From assembly GCF_004006665.1 (NCBI RefSeq), contig NZ_QOCL01000002.1, positions 1 to 64,000 on the forward strand: a stretch of DNA of 64,000 bases, written 5' to 3'. The stretch is from Halobacteriovorax sp. HLS (GTDB taxonomy: Bacteria; Bdellovibrionota; Bacteriovoracia; Bacteriovoracales; Bacteriovoracaceae). How positions within the stretch are numbered: position 1 is the stretch's first letter; every line of letters starts with the position of its first letter. Both the position numbers and the translations under genes were made by a program. Under the pieces are notes generated by a model. It saw only the letters and a program-made list of their open reading frames with translations. It had not been told where the DNA came from and did not search any database. Shown here piece after piece: positions 26,685-34,889 of this stretch.

Positions 26685-28972
26685 TTAAAAAGCCCTTTAA
26701 ATAATTTATTGATTTTCTTTTTAGTACTGTCCTTTTGTAAGAACTTATCTATTTCTTTTTTACCTTGTGTCTTAATTGCAGTTTTAGATATCTTATTTAA
26801 CGTATAGTTAATATCCGGCTTAAGCGAAAATCCGGTTCCTGCTAGCCTTAATGGAAGATAATCTATTCCTATTTCTTTTTTTAACTCTGAGCTTATTTTA
26901 CCTGTTGGATCAGTATAGTTCATTAATATCTGGCTTGCTCTTTTAGGGCTTGGACTAACATTTCCACTACCAGACAATTCTATCTTCTTACTTATTCCAA
27001 TGAATTTAAAATTCTTAAGCTCATAGTTGTTTTGTCTGAATCGACCATCAACATTCAGAAGTTGAAACTTGCCATCTATATTTTTAATTTTATCCGCATA
27101 CTTTGGTCCAACCTTTGGAACCTTTAGTACAATCGGTGTTAAATATTCAGAAATATTAACACCTTGAACTTCTCCGTTTGTAGCATTTAATTTAGCTAAG
27201 ACATCGTATTCAACGGCTCCTGGTTTAATACTAAATGAACCACTTGTTTTGCCAGTAAATTCTCCTGACAATGCTTTTAAGATATCTTTTGGTAGAAAAG
27301 GTTTCAAAGCAATTAAGTCAAAGTTCTTTAAGTCGAAGTTAAAAATTCCTTTTGGAGCCGATGCTTTATTAAAATCAATTGTTGCGGAGACTTCTCCTTT
27401 TCCCTTTGAGAATGAAAATAAACTCTTATCTAGAGCAATCTTATTTTTACTTAGATACAATTTAGAGTTTAAATTAAAATTCTTTGAGTCAATTTTTATA
27501 TTGTTTAATTTAACCGTAACTTCACCAGGAGGAATAATAGGAACAGCGCTCACAGACTGTTCTTGATCTTTTGATACTTCTTTATCAGCACCATTACTTG
27601 TAAACTCTTGTGATGAAGTGCTAGTTGTATCTACCGAATAGAGTAAATCTTGTATCAGACCTTCTTTAATTGTTAGGTTGTTAACTGAAAGCAGCGTAAT
27701 AACCTTAGGTAGTGAATTCATAGTTGGAGGATTATTTAAATCAAGCTTTGCAGTATTTTGAAGAGTTACAACTCCATCGAGCAGTTTAAACTCCGCCATA
27801 CTCTTGAACTCATTACCTCTTAAAGATCCAGAAAACGCTGTTTCCGCACTAAAATTCTTTTTGACAAACTTTAAGTTTGGTCCGATTGAAAAATCTAATT
27901 TCGGATTTATATGACCTTTTTTCGATATATTTATTTTTCCTGAAAGCTCAACCTGGCCATTTCCAACTGTTAATCCGTCTACCTTCAGTGCAAAGATTGA
28001 AAATAAATCTTTTAGCGCTAACTTAGATGAGATAGAACTTAGCTCTACTCTACCACTGTCTAATTCTGCCTTAAGCGCTATATGATTACTTTGCAAAAAA
28101 GAGCTTTTCCAATCAATTGAGATTTTCCCTAACTTTCCGATATTGGTAGCGATGTGCGTTTTTATCTCAGGAATGGTTCCTTTAATTCCTGGAATAGAAA
28201 TATTCTTAAGGTTTAACTCCGAAACTGTTTCAAGTGTTCCAGATTTTAAAAAATGAGAAAAATCAAACTGACCTATCAATAAAGCGTCTAATTTTAACTT
28301 CTCATTATTTTTCATTGTATATTCTATTAGTGACTGAATTTCATAACCACTAGAATTCCTAAGACCAATTTTTTTTAATATGACTTTCTCAACTTTTATA
28401 TTTCCACTTGATTTATCCTTTAAGAGATAATTAACTTTAATATCCCTTATATCTAAACTAAGTGTGCTGTTTAAAAGAAATGCCGGTAGAGCAAGTGTCT
28501 TTTGGGCCGATAAGGCTTCATTTTTTTGAGACTCCCCGTTCTTTTTAACAGACTTTTTTTCACGCTTAGTAGATGTTTCTTTTAACAAAGCATCTGACCA
28601 GTTATTTGATTTTTTCGATTCTCTATAATTTAGTGAAGGGCTCTTTAGATTAATTTTTAAATCTCCTCCACCAGTTAGTATTGATAAAAGAGGTATGACT
28701 AAATCTAAATTTTTTAAAGAGACTAGTTCTTGACCAGCATCTTCAATCTGTAAAGTTTCAAAGTTAACTTTTATAGAAAGGCCAAAAGTTAACTCCGCCT
28801 TACCTAGATTTACCTTGGCCCTTGGAAAAGTTTTATTTAATAAATTGAGAGTGTGTCGATGTACTTTTTCTGGAGAAACTTGTGATTTCGCATAGAAATA
28901 CACTCCTCCAAAAATTATAGTAATAACACTAAATAGTACGATAAAAATTATTTTCGTCTTATTTGACTTCAT
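26681..28972 (-). CDS. AsmA-family protein
   Basis: 763 residues with one N-terminal membrane helix (about 7-27) and a large beta-rich periplasmic region. The beginning (RHTLNLLNKTFPRAKVNLGK, LTFGLSIKVNFETLQIED) and the C-terminal GEFTGKTSGSFSIKPG, then NYELKNFKFIGISKKIELSG and SPSPKRASQIL fit the AsmA/bridge-like family that helps lipid transport to, or assembly of, the outer membrane. Low-complexity Lys/Ser stretches occur at about 135-155. Coupled to mtnA by a 4-base overlap. Family is likely; the substrate is unknown. Confidence 0.8.
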   Translation of the reverse strand: MKSNKTKIIFIVLFSVITIIFGGVYFYAKSQVSPEKVHRHTLNLLNKTFPRAKVNLGKAELTFGLSIKVNFETLQIEDAGQELVSLKNLDLVIPLLSILTGGGDLKINLKSPSLNYRESKKSNNWSDALLKETSTKREKKSVKKNGESQKNEALSAQKTLALPAFLLNSTLSLDIRDIKVNYLLKDKSSGNIKVEKVILKKIGLRNSSGYEIQSLIEYTMKNNEKLKLDALLIGQFDFSHFLKSGTLETVSELNLKNISIPGIKGTIPEIKTHIATNIGKLGKISIDWKSSFLQSNHIALKAELDSGRVELSSISSKLALKDLFSIFALKVDGLTVGNGQVELSGKINISKKGHINPKLDFSIGPNLKFVKKNFSAETAFSGSLRGNEFKSMAEFKLLDGVVTLQNTAKLDLNNPPTMNSLPKVITLLSVNNLTIKEGLIQDLLYSVDTTSTSSQEFTSNGADKEVSKDQEQSVSAVPIIPPGEVTVKLNNIKIDSKNFNLNSKLYLSKNKIALDKSLFSFSKGKGEVSATIDFNKASAPKGIFNFDLKNFDLIALKPFLPKDILKALSGEFTGKTSGSFSIKPGAVEYDVLAKLNATNGEVQGVNISEYLTPIVLKVPKVGPKYADKIKNIDGKFQLLNVDGRFRQNNYELKNFKFIGISKKIELSGSGNVSPSPKRASQILMNYTDPTGKISSELKKEIGIDYLPLRLAGTGFSLKPDINYTLNKISKTAIKTQGKKEIDKFLQKDSTKKKINKLFKGLFK

Positions 28973-29042
28973 GTATCAATTCCTTTTGATATTGGTCTAA
29001 ATATTATCGCCATTTCGAAGGTAAGGGTCAAATTTTAATCTT

Positions 29043-31295
29043 CTAAGCTAGGACTAGAGGAGCAAACTTTACAAGAAACTTCTTTCTCGCACCATCAGAA
29101 AACTTAATCGAAACTTTCTCTTCTTTACCAAAGCCATCAGAGTCTAAAACGGTACCAGCTCCGTATAAAGAATGAATGACCTTAACACCCTTTGGAAACT
29201 TAGGCTTAGGAGCATCTATAACCTTATCAATTGAAGCCGTTTGATAAACAGGCTCATCGTCATAGCTACTGTCTTGATTAAAGTCATCATCCCAAGAAGA
29301 ACTGCCGGAATCCCAAGAATCACCAGTCTTTCTAGTTCCGCCATTAGGCTTTTTCCATTGATAGAACTTCTCCGGAATTTCATTAATAAAACGGCTCGGT
29401 CCATTAAACCTTAATTGCCCAAATAGCATTCTTCCTTGAGCAAAAGTTATATGAAGCTTTTCCATTGCTCTTGTCATAGCGACATAGAAAAGTCGTCTTT
29501 CTTCTTCAATTGCAGTATCACCATTTTCTAAACTTTTATAACTAGGAAAAACATTTTCCTCAGCACCACAAAGAAATACATTATGAAACTCTAGTCCCTT
29601 GGCTCCATGAATAGTCATCAGAGATACTTCACCAGTATTTTCAGGGTTATCAGACTCTTGTGTAGTATCTAACGTTATTGTTTCTAAAAAGTTGAGTAAC
29701 GTAGCTCCTTCATTAGACTGCTCAAATTGAACAATCGCATTTCCGAGTTCTTCTAAGTTCTCCATTCTTGCAATAGATTCATAGTCCTTACTAGATTTTA
29801 AAAAGTCATAATAACCTGATTCATGAAGTATTCTTTCATATAAAGAGCTTGGGGCCACAGAGTCACTTGAGGTTCTCACATCATTGATTAAAGTTACGAG
29901 GTGATTTAATGCAGATTTAACCTTTGCAGAAAGTCTAATATGTTTAAAGTCAGATGGATTAGTAACAACTTCATCTAAGATGTCCCACAAAGAGCAGTTC
30001 TTATCTACTGCTTCTGTTTCTAGCTTTCTTAAGGATGTCGCCCCTATTCCTCGTGCAGGAACATTAATGATCCTAGAAAGTGCTAATGAGTCTTTGTCAT
30101 TAACTACAATTCGAATATAGGCAAGAAGGTCCTTTATTTCTTTTCTTTCGTAAAACTTTACTCCGCCAACAACTCTATAAGGTATATTAGACTTTCTTAA
30201 ATAATCTTCAATCAATCTCGACTGAGTATTTGTTCTGTAAAAGACCGCCATCTCTTTAAAGGGTGATCCATTCTTAGATAATTTTAAAATCTCTTTAGCT
30301 ATATAATCTGCTTCATCTTTATCGTTGAAACACTCGATAACTTCTATATCTTCTCCATGTGGATTATTAGTCCACATTTCCTTACCTTTACGCTGAGAGT
30401 TTCTCGCGATTACACAAGTCGCTGCTTCAATTATATTTTTACTCGATCTATAGTTTTGTTCTAATTTTAAAATCTTTGCGTCAGAGAAAACTTCTTCAAA
30501 GTCTAAAATATTTCTTATATCTGCGCCACGCCAAGAATAAATTGATTGATCTTCATCTCCAACTACACAGATATTTCTATTGTTTTCACTTAACATTTTA
30601 ACGAGATCAAACTGTGCTCGGTTTGTATCTTGATACTCATCAACAAGAAGATACTTAAATCTATCTTGATATCGCTTTAGAACTTCTGGAAATTTTTCAA
30701 AAAGTTGAATAACCCCCGTGATCAAGCTTCCAAAATCGACTGCATTTGCTTTATGCAGCTCGGCCTCATATTGTTGGTAATAGGTATAGAAAGAATGACT
30801 TTCATCAATTTCGTAGTCAGCTTCAGATAAATCTCTTCCGTTATAGTGACCGTGGTTTTTAAGATCATCCATATAATATAAGATTTCAAATGGAGATAAT
30901 TCCTTTGTACTTATCCCATGTCGACCTAAGATTGCCTTAACAACCGCTTTTTGCTCTGAGGTATCATAGATAGTGAAATTTTTAGAAAGGCCAAGATAAT
31001 TTGCTTCGGTCCTCAAAATTCTTGCACAAAATGAGTGAAAGGTTGTTATCTGTAAGGCCCCAATATCGGCCTGAACCATGCTAGAGATTCTCTCTCTCAT
31101 CTCCCTTGCAGCTTTATTAGAGAAAGTTAAGGCCAAAACTTGAAACGGACTAACGTGAATTTCTTCTAACAGGTAAGCAATCCTAGTTACAAGCGTCTTA
31201 GTCTTTCCTGATCCCGCTCCAGCTAGAATCATCACAGGACCTTCAGTTTTTAAAACTGCTTCTCTTTGTGCTTCATTTAATCCATCTAAGTTCAT
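29043..31295 (-). CDS. UvrD/PcrA-type DNA helicase
   Basis: Superfamily 1A helicase, 750 residues. Motifs in order: LNEAQREAV (Q), ILAGAGSGKTKTLVTRI (I), LALTFSNKAAREMRER (Ia), TFHSFCARILR, YLLVDEYQDTNRAQF (II), VVGDEDQSIYSWRGADI (III), LEQNYRSSKNI (IV), LMTIHGAKGLEF (V) and EEERRLFYVAMTRA (VI). The C-terminus ends with a Tudor-like module (VIHSLYGAGTVLDSDGFG), characteristic of PcrA/UvrD that touches RNA polymerase. It acts in nucleotide-excision and replication-fork repair. It starts one base after glmS ends, in the same direction. Confidence 0.95.
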   Translation of the reverse strand: MNLDGLNEAQREAVLKTEGPVMILAGAGSGKTKTLVTRIAYLLEEIHVSPFQVLALTFSNKAAREMRERISSMVQADIGALQITTFHSFCARILRTEANYLGLSKNFTIYDTSEQKAVVKAILGRHGISTKELSPFEILYYMDDLKNHGHYNGRDLSEADYEIDESHSFYTYYQQYEAELHKANAVDFGSLITGVIQLFEKFPEVLKRYQDRFKYLLVDEYQDTNRAQFDLVKMLSENNRNICVVGDEDQSIYSWRGADIRNILDFEEVFSDAKILKLEQNYRSSKNIIEAATCVIARNSQRKGKEMWTNNPHGEDIEVIECFNDKDEADYIAKEILKLSKNGSPFKEMAVFYRTNTQSRLIEDYLRKSNIPYRVVGGVKFYERKEIKDLLAYIRIVVNDKDSLALSRIINVPARGIGATSLRKLETEAVDKNCSLWDILDEVVTNPSDFKHIRLSAKVKSALNHLVTLINDVRTSSDSVAPSSLYERILHESGYYDFLKSSKDYESIARMENLEELGNAIVQFEQSNEGATLLNFLETITLDTTQESDNPENTGEVSLMTIHGAKGLEFHNVFLCGAEENVFPSYKSLENGDTAIEEERRLFYVAMTRAMEKLHITFAQGRMLFGQLRFNGPSRFINEIPEKFYQWKKPNGGTRKTGDSWDSGSSSWDDDFNQDSSYDDEPVYQTASIDKVIDAPKPKFPKGVKVIHSLYGAGTVLDSDGFGKEEKVSIKFSDGARKKFLVKFAPLVLA

Positions 31296-31296
31296 A

Positions 31297-33120
31297 CTAC
31301 TCTACGGTTACAGATTTCGCTAAATTTCTTGGTTTATCAATATCAGTCCCTTTGAACTTAGCCACATAGTAAGCAAGTAACTGGTTTACAATATTTACAT
31401 AAAGAGGGGAAAGCTCATCAAGACCGTCAAAGTCTAGTCCAAAATAGTAATCCGACAATTCTTCTAATTCCGGATTATTCTTAGGTCCTATCGTTAGAAT
31501 TACACCCTTTCTCGCTTTTATTTCTTGAATATTAGAAACAGTCTTTTCAAATAATTCAGGACCAACTAATGCGACATTAACCATTTCTTCATCAATCATT
31601 GCAATTGGACCATGCTTTAGTTCACCTGCCGCATAACCTTCTGCATGAACATACGCTATTTCCTTTAACTTAAGGGCTCCCTCAAGCGCCACAGGAAAAT
31701 ACCTTCCTCTTCCTGTATAAAAGAAGCCTTTTAAATTATATATTGATTCAGCAATAGACTTGATTTCTTCTATTCTTCCAAATAATAAATCAATTCTTTC
31801 CGCTAATAATGAAAATCGTGCCGATAAGCTAACTCTTTCACTTTCATTACCTAATTTCTGTGAAAGAGCGAATGAGAGCAATCTTCCAGTCAATGCCTGC
31901 TGAGTAAATGCTTTAGTACTTGCAACTCCAATTTCCATTCCAGCTCTAATCAATAAATTATTGTCGCAGTTTCTAAATAGTGTTGAACCATCGACGTTTA
32001 CAATCGATAGAGTATTAACACCATTTTCTGTACAAAGCTCTTGTGCTGCTAGCGTGTCAGCGGTCTCACCTGACTGACTAATAAATAGACCCGCTTCACC
32101 TTTTAGTAAAAGAGGTTGTCTATATCTAAACTCACTTGCTAGTTCAGGAGAGCAAGGAATCTTATTAATAGATTCTAAAAAGTCTCTAATTAAAAGTCCT
32201 GCATAATAAGCAGTTCCACATGCTGTCATATGAAACTTTGTAGGAGTAAAAGAACCTGCCTTTTTTAAACTCTCAAGGCCTTCACCTTGGAAATAGAACT
32301 GAGTAAGAGATCTAATTAACTCAGGCTGTTCATGAATCTCCTTGAGCATAAAGTGCTCATAACCACCTTTATCTGTTGGACCAACTGTCATATCTTGAAG
32401 CTTAGATACATAGTTCTCAGTTGGTTTACCATCTAATCCATAGAAGTTAAGAAGGTTTTTATTACTTGCACTCAAGTGACAAAGAACATTATCTGCCGGA
32501 AAGTATAACTTAGAAGCCATTCCAGCTAAAGCATATGGATCAGAAGAGACAAAAACTTCTGAGTTCTGTTCATTAATTCCACATACTAGTGGTGCACCTT
32601 TTTTAATCGACATAATTTCTTTTACATCTTTATTTAAAACAACAAAGGCCGAATTACCTTCAACTCTAGCAAAACTTTTCAACATGGCAGCTTTAAAGTC
32701 CGAACCTTTAGCAAGCTCAGTTACTAGAAGAGATAGAAAAACCTCAGAGTCTGTTTGAGACTGAAACTCATAGCCTCCAGCACTCAACTCTTTTCTTAGT
32801 TCGCTCGCATTTTCAATTATTCCATTATGAACAATAGAAATATGATCTTTCATATGAGGATGAGAGTTTGTATCGTTGACTTCACCATGAGTGGCCCATC
32901 TCGTGTGACCAATACACATTCTTGCTTGGAAATCTTTTCCCTCAAGAACACCTTTTAAATTATCTAGCTTTCCACTCTTTTTATAAATTTGAAGCTCATC
33001 ACTCTCATCTATAAAACTAACTCCTGCAGAATCATATCCTCTGTACTCGAGTCTTTTCAAACCTTCTAAAACTATATCAACTGAATTTTTTGGTCCTAAG
33101 TGACCTACGATTCCACACAT
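31297..33120 (-). CDS. glmS: Glutamine-fructose-6-phosphate aminotransferase (isomerising)
   Basis: First step of UDP-N-acetylglucosamine synthesis, using glutamine and fructose-6-phosphate. 607 residues, usual length. N-terminal nucleophile MCGIVGHLG is the glutaminase cysteine; GHTRWATHG and the loop EFRYRQPLL follow. Two SIS sugar-isomerase domains have FISQSGETADTLAA, MEIGVASTKAFTQQ, and the C-terminal DKPRNLAKSVTVE. It follows glmU with 130 bases between. No glmS ribozyme is evident in that gap. Confidence 0.97.
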   Translation of the reverse strand: MCGIVGHLGPKNSVDIVLEGLKRLEYRGYDSAGVSFIDESDELQIYKKSGKLDNLKGVLEGKDFQARMCIGHTRWATHGEVNDTNSHPHMKDHISIVHNGIIENASELRKELSAGGYEFQSQTDSEVFLSLLVTELAKGSDFKAAMLKSFARVEGNSAFVVLNKDVKEIMSIKKGAPLVCGINEQNSEVFVSSDPYALAGMASKLYFPADNVLCHLSASNKNLLNFYGLDGKPTENYVSKLQDMTVGPTDKGGYEHFMLKEIHEQPELIRSLTQFYFQGEGLESLKKAGSFTPTKFHMTACGTAYYAGLLIRDFLESINKIPCSPELASEFRYRQPLLLKGEAGLFISQSGETADTLAAQELCTENGVNTLSIVNVDGSTLFRNCDNNLLIRAGMEIGVASTKAFTQQALTGRLLSFALSQKLGNESERVSLSARFSLLAERIDLLFGRIEEIKSIAESIYNLKGFFYTGRGRYFPVALEGALKLKEIAYVHAEGYAAGELKHGPIAMIDEEMVNVALVGPELFEKTVSNIQEIKARKGVILTIGPKNNPELEELSDYYFGLDFDGLDELSPLYVNIVNQLLAYYVAKFKGTDIDKPRNLAKSVTVE

Positions 33121-33217
33121 ATATTTCGCCTTATTACTCTATGCAACAATGTATATTTATATTCGCTAAAAGATACCATTAGCACTGGCCTATTGCCAAT
33201 ATTGAACTATGAGATAG

Positions 33218-33243
33218 GTGCCATAATATCAATATTATGGCAC
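33218..33243. other. Perfect hairpin between glmU and glmS
   Basis: GTGCCATAATAT (33218-33229) and its complement (33232-33243) make a 12-bp perfect inverted repeat closed by two bases. It lies 8 bases after the glmU stop. No T-run follows on the minus strand, so it is not a standard terminator of glmU. It could protect the glmU end or set the ratio of glmU to glmS transcript. Confidence 0.55.
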
Positions 33244-33250
33244 TTTTGAA

Positions 33251-34648
33251 TTATTTTGACTTTAAAAAGCGTTTTGCCATGCCTTCTTTAGTGCTTTGCT
33301 TAGTTCGAGAGATTGCAAAGCTTCCATCTGGCATATTATTGGTAATCGTTGAGCTACTTGCAACAAAGCAATTATCACCTATTTTAACAGGTGCCACAGT
33401 TTGCGAATCTGACCCAATAAAACAATTTTCACCAATTTCTGTTTTGTGCTTATTGGCCCCATCATAATTACAAGTAATAAATCCACATCCAATATTTGTT
33501 TGATCACCTATTTCAGCATCCCCAACATAACTTAAGTGGGAAACTTTCACACCACGAGAAAGTACAGACTTTTTAATCTCTACAAAGTTCCCAATCTTAG
33601 ACTCACTACCAATATCCGCACCTGGCCTCATCCTAGCATAAGGTCCAACCACAGAACTCTTTCTTAAGATTGCCCCCTCTAAGTGACTATATGCTTTTAG
33701 AATTACTTCATCCTCGATTGTTGAATCAATAATGATAGAGCCCGCTTCAAGTGTTACTCCTTCACCAATGCAACTTTTATGATCAATATGAACATTAGGA
33801 TAAATTACGCTTCCTGCTCCAATATTTTCTGTATCAATATACGTATGTCTTGAGTCAATAAACCGAACACCCTTTTCTCTTAAATTAAAAACAATTCTTC
33901 TTCTCATTGCCTGCTCTGATCTTTCGAGCTGATGAAGATCATTTACACCAGCAAATGGCATTTTATCTTCGAAGAGAACAGGCTTTACTTTATAATCATC
34001 TTTAAAAAGATCCGTTAGATAAAATTCTCCGGCCTTATTAGTCGAGCCGATTGAATACAAGTGATCTAAAATGAACTTTGTTTTTAAAACATACATTCCA
34101 GAATTGACTTCATTAACTTTTCTTTGAATATCATCAGCATCTTTCTCCTCGACTATATGAAAGCCTCCTTCTTTGGAGCGAATAATTCTTCCGTACCCCT
34201 TAGGTGTTTCCTCCAAGAAGGTTGCTGCGACTCCATCTAAATCATTAGTTATTAGCTCTTTATAAAGAGTTTCTAATGAAGCCATATTAATAAGTGGAGT
34301 GTCTGCACAGAGAACCAGTGTATACTCACAGTCTTTTGCAAAGCTAACCTGATCGAAGTAGCACTTCAAAGCATGTGCTGTGCCTAACTGTTCTTCTTGA
34401 TAAGCGAAACCAAACTCTTCTTCCGGGTAACTAGAAGTTACGTAATCTTTTACAAGATCGCTGCCATGTCCAGTTACTAAGCTAACCTTATAAGATTCAC
34501 CAATTGCTTTATTAAGCTTGAGTCCTTCTTCAATAGGGAAATCGACTAAACATCTACCCATAAAAGGAGCGAGAGGCTTTGGAAGTTTCATCTTCATTCT
34601 AGTTCCAGCTCCTGCGGAAAGAATTACCGTGCCTAATTTTGTCTTCAT
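33251..34648 (-). CDS. glmU: Bifunctional GlcNAc-1-P uridyltransferase / glucosamine-1-P acetyltransferase
   Basis: Makes UDP-GlcNAc for peptidoglycan and lipopolysaccharide. 465 residues, normal. N-terminal nucleotidyltransferase: VILSAGAGTRMKMKLPKPL, VLCADTPLI, and GYGRIIRSKEGGFHIVEEKD. C-terminal left-handed beta-helix with hexapeptide repeats from about residue 250: IGAGSVIYPNVHI, SHLSYVGDAEIGDQTNIGCG and ITCNYDGANKHKTEIGE, the acetyl-CoA site. The start matches the consensus N-terminus. Adjacent to glmS, so two steps of one pathway sit together. Confidence 0.97.
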   Translation of the reverse strand: MKTKLGTVILSAGAGTRMKMKLPKPLAPFMGRCLVDFPIEEGLKLNKAIGESYKVSLVTGHGSDLVKDYVTSSYPEEEFGFAYQEEQLGTAHALKCYFDQVSFAKDCEYTLVLCADTPLINMASLETLYKELITNDLDGVAATFLEETPKGYGRIIRSKEGGFHIVEEKDADDIQRKVNEVNSGMYVLKTKFILDHLYSIGSTNKAGEFYLTDLFKDDYKVKPVLFEDKMPFAGVNDLHQLERSEQAMRRRIVFNLREKGVRFIDSRHTYIDTENIGAGSVIYPNVHIDHKSCIGEGVTLEAGSIIIDSTIEDEVILKAYSHLEGAILRKSSVVGPYARMRPGADIGSESKIGNFVEIKKSVLSRGVKVSHLSYVGDAEIGDQTNIGCGFITCNYDGANKHKTEIGENCFIGSDSQTVAPVKIGDNCFVASSSTITNNMPDGSFAISRTKQSTKEGMAKRFLKSK

Positions 34649-34668
34649 AAAATATCCCTTATTTATTT

Positions 34669-34696
34669 CTTAAAGTTGATAGAAATAATCCCATAT
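34669..34696 (+). promoter_or_regulatory. Heat-shock (sigma-32-type) promoter of lon
   Basis: CTTAAAG (34669-34675), a 13-bp spacer and TCCCATAT (34689-34696) match the sigma-32 pattern CTTGAAA-N13-CCCCATNT in all but three informative positions. It points at lon, a classical heat-shock gene. The predicted start is near 34703, with a leader of about 185 bases. Confidence 0.6.
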
Positions 34697-34889
34697 TTCA
34701 AACAACCGATCAATCCACATTATTAAGTAGGCTAAGTTGCCATTAATGTATGAATACCCGACTAACTTACTTAAATTAATAGAAAAAAATATAACAAAAT
34801 TCATAAAAAGTTTAAAGACTTATCTCTTTTTCCCCGATGCTTTAGGTGAAATAAGTAAGGTTAAGACAAGACCATCTGAAGGAGATATT

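Noticed and set aside
33121-33250. glmS ribozyme or riboswitch before glmS
   Set aside because: The gap is short and has no recognisable glmS ribozyme core; only a simple hairpin is present.
34737-34889. N-terminal extension of Lon in the longest open frame
   Set aside because: No ribosome site precedes it, it lacks Lon similarity, and a perfect ribosome site plus the family's usual N-terminus occur at 34890.
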